DNA of 40,446 bases, from NCBI GenBank assembly GCA_964520785.1, contig CAZFQG010000032.1, forward strand, positions 1-40,446, read 5' to 3'. Below are positions 1-9,531 of this stretch, piece by piece (the stretch's first letter is position 1; every line of letters starts with the position of its first letter). The notes beneath the pieces were generated by a model. The model was not told where the DNA came from. It saw only the letters and a program-made list of their open reading frames with translations, and searched no databases. Origin of the DNA: CAZFQG01 sp964520785. Its GTDB lineage: Bacteria; Planctomycetota; Planctomycetia; Pirellulales; Thermoguttaceae. Both the position numbers and the translations under genes were made by a program.

Positions 1-1
1 C

Positions 2-1912
2 GCCGCGGGGCAGCTTCCCGCGTTGAGCGTCAACTGGGGCCCGTGGGCCGGCGGCGGAATGGCCGGCCGCGCCGCGGACGCCGCCCGGTTCGAGGCCCGG
101 GGCCTTGGATTGATCGGCGAAGATCAGGGATTCTCCGCGCTGGAACGACTGCTGCGGCGCGGCGCGCGCAGCGCCATGGTCGCTCCGATCGACTGGCCGA
201 CGTTCCTCAAGCCCTTCAGCTCGGGGCGCCGCCCGCCGATGCTCGCCGACTGGGCCCAAGTCGCCGACGTGGCGAAGAAGGCGGACCGCAAGCAGGTCGC
301 CCTCTTGGCCCGGCTCAAGGCGGCCTCCGGCGAGAAGCGGATCGAAATCCTGGCGAAATACATCCAGGCCCGGGTGGCGAAAACGGTCGGTACCGACGCC
401 ACGTCGCTGGAGATTCAGGAACCGCTCCGCGACATGGGGCTCGATTCGCTGATGGCGATCGAACTGAAGAACGATATCGAGTCGGGGTTGGGGATCGAGG
501 TTCCCCTGGAGGGATTCGACGAGGAACTCACGATCCGCGGTCTCGCCGAAAAGACGGCCTCGGTTCTCGACGACGCCCTAAAAGGGGTAGAGACGGTCGC
601 GTCCGACGAAACAAATGAAGAAGAGTTGGCGGAAGAGGCTCAGGAACAGGTACCCTCGGTGGCGAAGAAGGTGTCGCCGGAGGGGGAGCTGCACGTTCCG
701 GAAGAGAATTACCGATTCGACAAGTCGCCCGAGTACAGACAACTCAAGCAGACCCTGGGGCACTTCGATTTGTTGGGAATCCCCAATCCGTTCTTCATGC
801 CGCACGAGGGACTGACGACGTCGACGGCGATGATCGGCGGGAAGGAAATGATCAGCTTCTCCACCTTCAACTACGTCGGCATGGCCGGTGACCCGGCGGT
901 CGTGAAGGAGGCGAAGGAGGCCATGGAACGCTACGGGACGAGCGTTTCCGCCAGCCGTCTCGTATCCGGCGAGAAGCCGATCCACCGCGAGCTGGAACGG
1001 GCCATCGCCGAGTTCTGCGGACAGGAAGACAGCATCGTCTTCGTCGGCGGTCATTCGACGAACGAATCGACCATCGGCCACCTCTTCAAGCCGGGCGACC
1101 TGATTTTGCATGACGAGTTGTCCCACAACAGCATCATCCAAGGCTGCATCCTCTCCGGAGCCCAGCGCCGCGGGTTCCCCCACAACGATTGGCAAGCGGC
1201 CGAGCGGATGCTCCGGCAGATGCGGGGCAACTACAAGCGGGTCCTCGTCGTCATCGAGGGGGTCTACAGCATGGACGGCGACTACCCCGACCTGCCGGAG
1301 TTCATCCGGATCAAGAACCGCTACAAAACGTTCTTGATGATCGACGAGGCCCATTCGCTGGGAACGATGGGCGCCACGGGGCGCGGCATCACGGAGCACT
1401 TCGGCGTCGACCCGAAGGAGGTCGACATCCTGATGGGAACGCTCAGCAAGACGCTCGGGAGTTGCGGCGGCTATATCGCCGGCGGGAAGGAGATGGTCCA
1501 GTACCTGAAGTACACCGCGCCGGGATTCGTCTTCAGCGTCGGAATGCCCCCCGCCAACGCCGGCGCCGCGCTGGCCGCGTTGCGCCTGTTGCAGGAGGAG
1601 CCGGACCGTGTGACGCAAGTCCGAGAGCGGGCCGCGCTGTTCTTGAAACTCGCCAAGGAAGCCGGACTGGATACCGGCTACAGCAAGGATACGGCGGTCG
1701 TCCCGGTGATCACGGGCAACTCGCTGCACGCGCTGTTGCTTTCGCACCAACTGTTCCGGCGCGGCATCAACGTCCACCCGATCCTCCACCCGGCCGTCGA
1801 GGAGAAGAAGGCCCGCCTCCGCTTCTTCATCACGAGCATGCACACCGAAGACCAGATCCGCCGGACGGTGGAGTCCTGCAAGGAAGAATACGCACGGATT
1901 CGCAACCCGTGA
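2..1912 (+). CDS. Type I polyketide synthase C-terminus: KR end, ACP and alpha-oxoamine synthase domain (5' partial)
   Basis: The reading frame is open from base 2, so the gene begins left of the window. The first residues (LSVNWGPWAGGGMA) match the end of a PKS ketoreductase domain. An acyl carrier protein follows, with the phosphopantetheine serine in DMGLDSLMAIEL (Ser codon 446-448). An acidic linker at about 560-660 leads into a complete PLP-dependent alpha-oxoamine synthase domain of about 390 residues (serine palmitoyltransferase/AONS/KBL type). It has SASRLVSGE, HDELSHNS, the Asp of MIDEAHSLGTMG and the Schiff-base lysine in GTLSKTLGS (codon 1448-1450). In known PKS-AOS fusions this domain releases the ACP-bound chain by decarboxylative condensation with an amino acid, giving an alpha-amino ketone. 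Substrate and product cannot be read from this fragment. The next gene has its own promoter, so this looks like the end of its transcription unit. Confidence 0.93.
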   Translation, partial: AAGQLPALSVNWGPWAGGGMAGRAADAARFEARGLGLIGEDQGFSALERLLRRGARSAMVAPIDWPTFLKPFSSGRRPPMLADWAQVADVAKKADRKQVALLARLKAASGEKRIEILAKYIQARVAKTVGTDATSLEIQEPLRDMGLDSLMAIELKNDIESGLGIEVPLEGFDEELTIRGLAEKTASVLDDALKGVETVASDETNEEELAEEAQEQVPSVAKKVSPEGELHVPEENYRFDKSPEYRQLKQTLGHFDLLGIPNPFFMPHEGLTTSTAMIGGKEMISFSTFNYVGMAGDPAVVKEAKEAMERYGTSVSASRLVSGEKPIHRELERAIAEFCGQEDSIVFVGGHSTNESTIGHLFKPGDLILHDELSHNSIIQGCILSGAQRRGFPHNDWQAAERMLRQMRGNYKRVLVVIEGVYSMDGDYPDLPEFIRIKNRYKTFLMIDEAHSLGTMGATGRGITEHFGVDPKEVDILMGTLSKTLGSCGGYIAGGKEMVQYLKYTAPGFVFSVGMPPANAGAALAALRLLQEEPDRVTQVRERAALFLKLAKEAGLDTGYSKDTAVVPVITGNSLHALLLSHQLFRRGINVHPILHPAVEEKKARLRFFITSMHTEDQIRRTVESCKEEYARIRNP

Positions 1913-2091
1913 AGCGGTCACCGCCAAGCAGGTGCGCCTGGAGGAAACTCAAAACGCGCATCGCCTCCTTCGAATCCGTGGAACAGAAGCACTGCTTGTC
2001 CTCCCGCGACATCGTCGCGGACCAATTCGTGGAACCGGCCCCGGTGAGAACCACCCGCCGGCAAATTCGCCTCCGGCTCGGACACCGCCGT

Positions 2092-2120
2092 TTGCACCCG
2101 TCTTCAGGGGATACTACAAT
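2092..2120 (+). promoter_or_regulatory. Sigma-70-like promoter for the GH-like gene
   Basis: A -35 box TTGCAC (2092-2097) and a -10 box TACAAT (2115-2120) are separated by exactly 17 bp. Transcription would start near 2127, about 70 bases before the chosen start codon. The promoter lies in the 286-base gap after the PKS gene and suggests independent expression of the downstream gene. Confidence 0.6.
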
Positions 2121-2198
2121 GGATATCCACTCCCCCGAATCGCGGAAACCGGCGCGAAATTTCACTCTGAACCATTCACACCCATGGAGCCGCCCCTG

Positions 2199-5100
2199 AT
2201 GTCCTCGCAACAAGTAGTATACCGCATTATAGGTATGTTAATCCCCCTTTTACTTACTATCCCGCTATTCGCCGATCCCCCCGTCCCCTACGGCATCGCC
2301 GATTGGGATTTCCTGAAATACGGCAACCACCGCGCGGTCGTTCAGGTGGACGCCGCGGCCGAGGCCGTTTGGGCTCGCGTTTCCTGGCGGCGGCGGGATG
2401 CGGATCCTCACAAGAAGGACGTTGTCGTCGTGGAATTGGCGACCGGGAAAGAGGTCGCCAATCNNNNNNNNNNAACCTCACACTACGTTGGTGGTGGTGG
2501 TGTATTTGGCGCCGGGTAATGTGGTCGCAACTCGACTCGTGCTGGAGAACAACCGGGAGTACGGGGACATCGTCTTTCAAGCGGAACAGCCCGGCGAGTA
2601 TGCGGTCTACTACATGCCATATCGCGCACAGCGGCGGACCGGGCCGCCGTATCCGGTGGAGTACGTGGCCCCGCAAGAGACGGCTTCTCGGGAATGGCTC
2701 GCGAAGATCGGGGCGAACCGGACTCCCCCGGCGCTTCCGACCGCCCAGGTCGTCCGGTTTGACGCACAGAGCGACTTCCATCGCTTTGACCCGATGGAAG
2801 TCATCGCGACCGCCGACGAGGTCGCGGGCCTCCTCGAGGCCCATTCGGATGCGGCCTACCTCGTCTTCCCCGAGGACCGGAAATACCCCATCCGCATGAC
2901 GGACGATCTGCCCCAGCGGTGGATTCAGTCCGGACCGCGAAGCGAATTCGCCGGCGAGGCCCGGCCCGGAGAATTCTATGTCTTCCAACTCGGCCTCTTC
3001 GCCGCGCGAGAATCGCTCGATGGCGTCACCGTCGAATTCTCCGAACTGAAGTCGGACGACGGTGCCGCGATTCCGGCGTCGGCCCTCCGCTCGTTCAACA
3101 CGGGCGGAACCGACTGGCTCGGCAACTCCTTCACGAAGCGGCTCGCCGTGGAGAAGGGGAAGGTTCAGGCCCTTTGGTGCGGCGTGGACTTCCCGGAGGC
3201 AATCGCCGCCGGGACCTACCGCGGCACCGCAACGGTCGCCGCCGCCGGAGTCCCTTCGACGAAGGTCGACGTCGCGATTACGATCGCCGGCGATCCCATC
3301 AGCGAACACGGCGACAACGACCTTTGGCGTCTTGCCCGGCTCCGCTGGCTCGATTCGACGATCGGCATCGACGACGACGTCACCGCCCCTTATACGCCCC
3401 TGGTCGTCGAGGGAGAGACCATCGCGTGTCTCGGCCGCCGGATTTCCATCGACGCCCAAACCGGCCTTCCCACCGCCATCGAATCCACCTTCCCCATGAC
3501 GGTCGATTCGACCGACGCCCCGCCGAAGCCGATCCTCGCGGCGCCCATGCGGTTCGTCGTCGAGACGGCCGCTGGCGAACTTCAGTGGGAAGGGGGCGAC
3601 ACAACGTTCCTCGGGAAGACGCCGGGCAACGTCACGTGGGAGTCGACCTCCACGGCCGGAGGGCTATCGCTCCACTGCTGGGCGAAGATGGAATTCGACG
3701 GCTACGTCAATTACCGCCTTACGCTAACCGCAACCAAAGACATCGATCTTTCCGACACGCGATTGGACATCCCCTATTCGGCCGGCTCGGCCAAATACAT
3801 CATGGGACTCGGCTGCCCCGGCGGATATCGTCCCGAGCGCTGGGAGTGGAAATGGGACATCGCCAAGGCGAACAACTTCCTCTGGCTGGGGGACGTGAAC
3901 GCCGGAATGCAGTTGAAGCTGAAGGGGCCGAATTACCGCTGGAGCGTCTACACGCTTGAAGATTGTGGCCTGCCGGCGGCGTGGGACAACGACGGCCGCG
4001 GCGGTTGCACGGTCGAAGAGGTCGGCGACGATACGGTTCTGGCCAAGGCCCGGAGCGGTCCGGCGACCCTCAAGGCCGGGGAGAAGCGCGAGTACTGGTT
4101 CGGAATCCTCCCGACACCGCTGAAGGTTCTTGACAAGCGGCACTGGTCGTGGCGGTATTTCCACAACACCGGCGTTCCGGATTTGGACGAGGTGGCAAAA
4201 CAGGGAGTGACCGTCGTCAACATCCACCAGGCGGCCCGGCTGAATCCGTACATCAATTACCCGTTTCTCCAGACCGAGGAATTGTCGCAATACGTTAAGC
4301 AAGGCCACGAAAAGGGTCTGAAGGTCAAGGTGTACTACACGGTCCGCGAGTTGAGCAACTTCTGCGCGGAACTCTTTCCCTGCCGGAGCCTGGGACGGGA
4401 AATCTTTACCGGGGGACCGGGGGGTGGGTCGACGTGGCTTCGCGAGCACCTGGTGAGCGACTACGACCCGGCCTGGCACGATCCGATCGGCCGGCACGTC
4501 GACGCGTCCATCTCGACCTCCGGCCTCTCGCGGTGGCACAACTACTACCTCGAAGGCCTGCGGTGGCTTATCGAGCACGTCGAAATCGACGGCCTCTATC
4601 TCGACGGCATCGGATACGACCGGGACATCATGCAACGGGTTCGCAAGGTCATGGACCAGGCCCGACATGGGTGCCTGATCGACTTCCACTGCGGCAACCA
4701 TTTCCCCTTCCGCGACCTGCGGATCAACAACGCCTGCCAGTTCATGGAGTTGTTCCCCTACATCGACAGCCTCTGGTTCGGCGAAGGATTCAGCTACGAC
4801 GCCCCGCCCGATTTGTGGCTCGTCGAAATCTCGGGCATCCCTTACGGCCTGTTCGGGGAGATGCTCGGCGGGCACGTCAACCCCTGGCGCGGGATGCTCT
4901 ACGGCATGACCGGCCGGCTCGGCTGGGGCGCCAGCCCGGTGTCGACCTGGAAACTCTGGGACGATTTCGGCATCGCCGAGGCGAAGATGGTCGGTTACTG
5001 GGTGCCGGAGTGCCCCGTGAAGACGGGTCGCGACGACGTTCTGGCGACCGCCTACGTCCGGAAGGGGCGGACGCTCGTCGTCGTGGCGAGTTGGGCGCCC

Positions 5101-5913
5101 ACGGTGGAAGAGTGCAAGCTGGCCATCGACTGGGAATCGCTGGGGATCGATCCCCGGAAGGCGACACTCTACGCGCCGCCCATCGAGGGTGTCCAGCCGG
5201 CGGCCCTGTTCAAGTCGGACGAGCCGTTTCCCGTTTTTCCGGGACGAGGCTGGATGCTGGGGATCGACGAGGAGCACCGCGACCTGGCGGAAAATGCCGA
5301 TCTCTTCACCGTCGAGGACGCGACCGCCGGGCGGAAGCTGCTGCTGGAAGACTCTTTCGAGCGTGAATCACTCGGCGGCGCGTGGAAAACGACCCTTTCG
5401 AAACACCCCGGCACCCAGGTGAAACCGGCCGATGGCGCGCTCGCGGTTACCGCGGCGGCGAACTGCGTCGCGTACGCCGAGCGCCCCCTGCCGCCGGGTA
5501 CCCGCCTGGTGCAAGTCCGCCTGGCGCGCGGTACCGACGGCGGAGCGACCTGGGGACCGGCGCTGACCATCGTCTGGCCCGGCGGTTCGGTCTTCCGAGC
5601 GGCGGCCCGGGTCGACGGGACGTTCCAGGTAGACGACGGCACCAACACGTATCTCGTTGGCGCGTGTCCCGCGGACGGAGAGCTATTCCTGCGGTTCATC
5701 GCCGGGGAACGATCGGCCCGATTCGAGGTCTCCAAGGACGGGAAGTATTGGAACGTCGTTACGACGCTCCCCGGCGAGCCGTACGAGCAGGACCCGACCT
5801 GCATCCGCCTCGGCAAGACCGGCCCCCACGGCGCCGCGGAAGATCACGGTGTCCCCGGCGAACTGGGAACAAGCCGCTTCGACGATCTTCAGGTGTACGG
5901 ACCGAAGGAGTAA
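2199..5913 (+). CDS. Secreted glycoside-hydrolase-like protein (DUF6067/GH123-type) with C-terminal ConA-like domain; interrupted by assembly gap
   Basis: The protein starts with a signal peptide (MSSQQVVYRIIGMLIPLLL..., cleavage near LFA-DPP). An in-frame ATG at 2184 is an alternative start. Reading before the 10-N gap (2464-2473) is in the frame of 2199. After the gap it continues one frame over, through TTLVVVVYLAPGNVVATR to the stop at 5911-5913. Both halves resemble one family, so the shift is probably caused by the arbitrary gap length. The central part carries EHVEIDGLYLDGIGYD and LIDFHCGNHF, typical of DUF6067/GH123-like TIM-barrel proteins. From about base 5340 a jelly-roll (concanavalin-like) domain starts at LLLEDSFERESLGG. 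The likely role is extracytoplasmic polysaccharide breakdown; the substrate is unknown. It converges on the MoxR gene with only 40 bases between them. Confidence 0.8.
2464..2473. other. Assembly gap (10 N) inside a coding region
   Basis: Ten N bases interrupt the GH-like gene. The upstream frame starts codons at positions divisible by 3; the downstream frame is shifted by +1. An intact gene therefore needs a true gap length that is a multiple of 3. The sequence just after the gap is repetitive (ttggtggtggtggtg), which may explain the break. Confidence 0.97.
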
Positions 5914-5932
5914 ACACCGCGTGCGGCGGTGT
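5914..5932. terminator. Hairpin between convergent GH-like and moxR genes
   Basis: ACACCGC and GCGGTGT form a perfect 7-bp stem around a 5-base loop, directly after the stop of the GH-like gene. A second small stem (GCCCC/GGGGC) lies near 5948-5961. There is no T-run, so it may be a weak bidirectional terminator or only an RNA-stabilising hairpin. Confidence 0.45.
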
Positions 5933-5953
5933 CTCTCGGGAGATAGCGCCCCA

Positions 5954-7015
5954 TCAGGGGCCGCCCGGGGGTGACGGCGACGATTTCAGAAACGCGATTT
6001 GCCGGTTTGCTTCCACCTCCGCCGCCTCCAAGAGCCGCGGTACGATATCGTCCGACCGGACGCCTTCCATTTCCGCGTCATAGTTCATCATGATCCGGTG
6101 CCGCAGCGCCGGGAGCGCGACCGCCCTGACGTCTTCGAGCGAAACGCACTCGCGGCCGTTTAAGGCGGCGTGGGACTTCGCCGCCAGAAGCAGGTGCTTC
6201 GCGCCCCGGGGACCGGCGCCCCAAGTGACGTACTGGTTCACGAAGGCGTGGGGATTGTCCTCGGCAGGGCGGCTGCCGCGCGCCAAAAACATCGCCAGGC
6301 GCGCCGTGTGTTCCGGAGCCGGGATCCGCCGCACGAGCCGCTGCAGGGCCTTAATCTCGGTGGCGGAGAGGATCGGCTCGATTGCCGGTTCTTCCTCGGC
6401 CGTCGTCCGCAGGATGATCTCCAACTCCTCGTCCTCGCTCGGATAATCGATGCGGGTCTCGAACATGAACCGGTCGAGCTGCGCCTCGGGCAGCGGGTAC
6501 GTCCCCTCCTGTTCGATCGGGTTCTGCGTCGCCATCACCATGAACGGCGGCGCCAGCGGATACCGCTTGCCGCCCGCGGTGACCTGCAATTCCTGCATCG
6601 CCTCTAGAAGGGCGGCCTGCGTCTTCGGAGGGGTGCGGTTGATCTCATCCGCCAGAATGATGTTCCCGAAGACCGGCCCCGGCACGAAAGTCAATTCGCG
6701 GTTGCCGGTCGCGCGGTCTTCGCGGAAAACCTCGATTCCGGTAATGTCCGACGGCATCAAGTCGGGCGTGAATTGAATTCGCCGGAATTCCAGCGAGAGC
6801 GTTCCGGCGAGAGTCCGCACCAGAAGCGTCTTCGCCAGGCCCGGCACCCCGACGAGAAGCAAATGCCCCCCGGCGAAAAACACGGTCAGCATCTCGTCGA
6901 TGACTTGCGTCTGTCCGACGACAACCCTCGACAGCGCCTTAATGATTGCCGCTCGGGCTCTTGAAAGCGTTTCGAGAGCCTTCAAGTCGTCCGGTTGTTG
7001 TTTCTGTTCCGACAT
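5954..7015 (-). CDS. MoxR-family AAA+ ATPase
   Basis: A 353-residue MoxR ATPase. Walker A is GVPGLAKT (residues 56-63) and Walker B is IILADEINR (Asp123-Glu124). PGPVFGN, LLEAMQE and MATQNPIEQEGTYPLPEAQLDRF are hallmark MoxR stretches, and the C-terminal lid domain is complete. MoxR proteins act as chaperone-like ATPases, usually with a DUF58/VWA partner encoded next to them. No such partner is present here: downstream is the convergent GH-like gene and upstream is a non-coding region. The chosen start is the ATG at 7015; a TTG lies one codon earlier. It is therefore an orphan MoxR within this window, and its target cannot be inferred. Confidence 0.93.
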   Translation of the reverse strand: MSEQKQQPDDLKALETLSRARAAIIKALSRVVVGQTQVIDEMLTVFFAGGHLLLVGVPGLAKTLLVRTLAGTLSLEFRRIQFTPDLMPSDITGIEVFREDRATGNRELTFVPGPVFGNIILADEINRTPPKTQAALLEAMQELQVTAGGKRYPLAPPFMVMATQNPIEQEGTYPLPEAQLDRFMFETRIDYPSEDEELEIILRTTAEEEPAIEPILSATEIKALQRLVRRIPAPEHTARLAMFLARGSRPAEDNPHAFVNQYVTWGAGPRGAKHLLLAAKSHAALNGRECVSLEDVRAVALPALRHRIMMNYDAEMEGVRSDDIVPRLLEAAEVEANRQIAFLKSSPSPPGGP

Positions 7016-7209
7016 CAATGCATCCAGTCAAGCGATTTCGCGGTTTACCTGAGATTCCCAGGTAGACTCCCCAGGGTTATCATCCGCCACTTCGGTGGGG
7101 TTAAACACGCATTCTTTCGTTCGTTGACACAAATGTCCCGGTAGACTTGGGATCAGGTGCTTCCGCAATGTCCGGCGTCAAGCTCCCTGCAAACCGTGTA
7201 AGCCTAGCA

Positions 7210-7241
7210 GGCTGTTGAAAAAGTCCATCCCGGACTTTTTC
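7210..7241. repeat. Stem-loop next to a GGCTGTTGAAAAAG sequence, possible mobile-element end
   Basis: GAAAAAGTCC (7217-7226) and GGACTTTTTC (7232-7241) form a perfect 10-bp stem with loop ATCCC. The left arm begins in GGCTGTTGAAAAAGTCC, which resembles terminal repeats of several insertion sequences as I recall them; this was not checked. As an intrinsic terminator it would be misplaced, because it sits between two divergently transcribed genes. A relic of a mobile element is the more natural reading. Confidence 0.5.
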
Positions 7242-7270
7242 ATCCTCGCTCAATGTGGCCCGAGAGGCCA

Positions 7271-7370
7271 CAACGCTAAGTCTTGGGTTGGCGGCACGCC
7301 GACGTACCGCAATCGCCTGGATGAAACCGAAACGTCAACCCCAATTCCTACGTGTGACAAAACACTAGCC
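7271..7370 (+). repeat. Dispersed intergenic repeat, copy A
   Basis: This stretch is homologous to 12180-12280. Over the ungapped 80-base block 7291-7370 against 12201-12280 I count 65 identities (about 81%). Conserved cores include aatcgcc-gg-atgaaa, ccaattcct and cgt-tgacaa. Both copies are non-coding and both lie a short way upstream of a plus-strand gene. It is probably a MITE-like or other small dispersed element. Confidence 0.8.
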
Positions 7371-7435
7371 TACCAAAACCCCCCACGACCGCCAAGGAAT
7401 CGCCCGGCGGGTCTTGCTATTCCCCCACATGCCGC

Positions 7436-7464
7436 TTGTACCCCACCCCCAACAGCCCTAAAAT
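7436..7464 (+). promoter_or_regulatory. Sigma-70-like promoter for nifU-nifS
   Basis: -35 TTGTAC (7436-7441) and -10 TAAAAT (7459-7464) have a 17-bp spacer. Transcription would start near 7471, giving a leader of about 32 bases that holds a GAGGA ribosome-binding site (7489-7493) 9 bases before the nifU ATG. Confidence 0.6.
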
Positions 7465-7502
7465 TCCAGAGATCAATGCTACCGATATGAGGATAGATAA
7501 TA

Positions 7503-8339
7503 ATGTGGAATTATACGGAAAAAGTTAAGGATCATTTCGTCAACCCGCGGAATGTGGGGGAGATCGAGAACCCGGACGGAATCGGCGAGGTCGGTTCGAT
7601 GGCCTGCGGCGATGCGCTGCGGCTGACGTTCAAGCTGGACGACGAGGGGCGGATCGCGGACGTGAAGTTCAAGACGTTCGGCTGTGCCAGTGCGATCGCG
7701 TCCTCCTCCGCCCTGACCGAGATCGTCAAGGGGATGACGCTTGACGAGGCGGAGAAGGTGACCAACCAGGACATCGCGGTCTACCTGGGGGGGCTGCCGG
7801 AACAGAAGATGCACTGCTCGGTGCTGGGCCGCGAGGCGCTCGAGGCGGCGATCGAGAACTACCGCAAGGGGACACAGGGGCCGAAATCGCTCGAAGGGGA
7901 GGTGGTGTGCATCTGCTTCGGCGTCACCCGGCCGGAGATCGAACACGTCGTCCGGGAGAATGACCTGAAGACGGTCGAGGACGTCACCAACTACTGCAAG
8001 GCGGGCGGGGGCTGCGGCGGTTGCCGTACTCAAATCAGGGAGATCATCGCCGAGGTTCGCGGCGAGAAGATCGAGGAAGTGAAACCTCCCAAGGTCAAGC
8101 CGCGGACGAATCTGGAGAAGATCCGCCTCATTCAGGAGACGATCGACCGCGAGATTCGCCCTCACTTGCGCCAGGACGGAGGGGACATCGAACTGATCGA
8201 CGTGGACGGCGACCGGGTGAAGGTGTCGCTCCGCGGCGCGTGTGCGCAGTGCCGCGTGGCCGAGTTCACGCTCAGCGACGTCGTGCAGACGCGGCTCCGC
8301 GAGTTCGTTTCGGATGACCTGATGGTCGAGGAGATTTGA
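7503..8339 (+). CDS. nifU: NifU-type three-domain iron-sulfur cluster scaffold
   Basis: This 278-residue protein has all three NifU modules. The IscU-like N-domain has cluster-ligand cysteines 35, 61 and 105 and Asp37. The central ferredoxin-like (BFD) domain has Cys136, Cys138, Cys171 and Cys174, spaced as in Azotobacter NifU. The C-terminal Nfu domain has a CAQC motif (247-250). It assembles Fe-S clusters on sulfur supplied by the desulfurase encoded one base downstream. The ATG at 7503 follows GAGGA with 9-base spacing. No nitrogenase genes are visible, so this is probably the general Fe-S assembly system, as in many anaerobes, and not nitrogenase-specific. Confidence 0.96.
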   Translation: MWNYTEKVKDHFVNPRNVGEIENPDGIGEVGSMACGDALRLTFKLDDEGRIADVKFKTFGCASAIASSSALTEIVKGMTLDEAEKVTNQDIAVYLGGLPEQKMHCSVLGREALEAAIENYRKGTQGPKSLEGEVVCICFGVTRPEIEHVVRENDLKTVEDVTNYCKAGGGCGGCRTQIREIIAEVRGEKIEEVKPPKVKPRTNLEKIRLIQETIDREIRPHLRQDGGDIELIDVDGDRVKVSLRGACAQCRVAEFTLSDVVQTRLREFVSDDLMVEEI

Positions 8340-8340
8340 C

Positions 8341-9531
8341 ATGAACGCCGCCGACAATCCCCGCGCAAACCGCATCGTCTACATGGACAACAATGCCACC
8401 ACCAGGGTGGCGCCGGAAGTGGTCGACGCGATGATCCCCTTCTTCCGGGACTACTGGGGCAACCCGTCGAGCATGCACACCTTTGGCGGCCGGGTCGCCG
8501 CCGATATCGAAAGGGCCCGCCAGCAGGTGGCCGCGTTGATCGGCGCGGCCGATCCTTCGGAGATCATTTTCACCAGTTGCGGCACGGAAAGCGACAACAT
8601 GGCGGTCCGGGGCGCGGTGGACGCCTGCGGCGGTTATCCCCACGTCGTCACCACCCGCGTCGAGCACCCCGCCGTGTTGGGCGTCTGCCGTTATTTGGAG
8701 AGCCGCGGTTGCCGCCTGAGCGAGTTGGGCGTCGACGCGGACGGCCGCTTGAACCTGGACGAACTCCGCGAGGCCCTCACGGCGAGAACCGCCGTCGTCA
8801 GCGTGATGTGGGCGAATAACGAGACGGGCGTCGTATTTCCCATCGAGGAAATCGCCGCGATGGTGAAAAACGCCGGCGTCCTCTTCCACACCGACGCCGT
8901 CCAGGTCCCCGGCAAGATGCCGATCGACGTCCGGAAGGTACCGGTCGACATGCTCAGTCTCAGCGGCCATAAGCTACACGCCCCGAAGGGGATCGGCGTT
9001 CTCTACGTCCGCAAGGGGACGAAGGTCAACTCCTTGCTCCTCGGCGGGCATCAGGAGGGGGGAAAACGGGCCGGCACCGAAAACGTCCCCTATATCGTCG
9101 GCCTGGGGAAGGCGTGCGAACTGGCGATGGAGCACCTCGAAGAGGAGACCACCCGCGTCGCCGCGCTGCGGGACCGGTTGGAGGAAGGCATTCTCGCGAC
9201 CTGTCCCGACACGCGGGTCAACGGCGATCGCGCGAACCGGCTGCCGAACACGACGAACATCAGTTTCGAGTTCATCGAGGGGGAGTCGATCCTGCTGCAC
9301 CTCGACGCCCTCGGAGTGGCCGCCTCGTCCGGTTCCGCCTGCACGTCCGGCTCGCTGGAGCCGTCTCACGTGATGCGGGCGATGGGCGTCCCGTTCACCG
9401 CGGCCCACGGCTCCATCCGCTACAGCCTCAGCCGCTACAATACCGAAGAAGACGTCGACTACGTCATCGAACAGATGCCCCCCATCATCCAACGCCTCCG
9501 CGAAATCTCGCCGTTCGTGGGGGCGAAGTAG
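8341..9531 (+). CDS. nifS: Cysteine desulfurase, NifS/IscS type
   Basis: A 396-residue PLP-dependent cysteine desulfurase that supplies sulfur to NifU. Visible motifs are YMDNNATT at the N-terminus, NPSSMH, ANNETG, HTDAVQ, the PLP lysine in SGHKLHAPKG (Lys211) and the persulfide-bearing cysteine in SSGSACTSG (Cys334). Only one base separates its ATG from the nifU stop, so the genes are surely co-transcribed and probably translationally coupled. Length and motifs are complete. The gene is named for its neighbour; the protein could equally be called IscS. Confidence 0.96.
   Translation: MNAADNPRANRIVYMDNNATTRVAPEVVDAMIPFFRDYWGNPSSMHTFGGRVAADIERARQQVAALIGAADPSEIIFTSCGTESDNMAVRGAVDACGGYPHVVTTRVEHPAVLGVCRYLESRGCRLSELGVDADGRLNLDELREALTARTAVVSVMWANNETGVVFPIEEIAAMVKNAGVLFHTDAVQVPGKMPIDVRKVPVDMLSLSGHKLHAPKGIGVLYVRKGTKVNSLLLGGHQEGGKRAGTENVPYIVGLGKACELAMEHLEEETTRVAALRDRLEEGILATCPDTRVNGDRANRLPNTTNISFEFIEGESILLHLDALGVAASSGSACTSGSLEPSHVMRAMGVPFTAAHGSIRYSLSRYNTEEDVDYVIEQMPPIIQRLREISPFVGAK

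Larger units (their letters stand above)
7016..7502. other. Non-coding region between moxR and nifU
   Basis: This 487-base stretch between divergent genes has no convincing gene. It holds a strong hairpin (7217-7241), a second hairpin (7254-7272, TGTGGCC/GGCCACA stem with a 5-base loop), copy A of a dispersed repeat (7271-7370) and the nifU promoter (7436-7464). Confidence 0.8.

Noticed and set aside
578..1927. Long minus-strand open frame antisense to the PKS-AOS gene
   Set aside because: A GC-rich shadow of the plus-strand gene, which has complete catalytic motifs.
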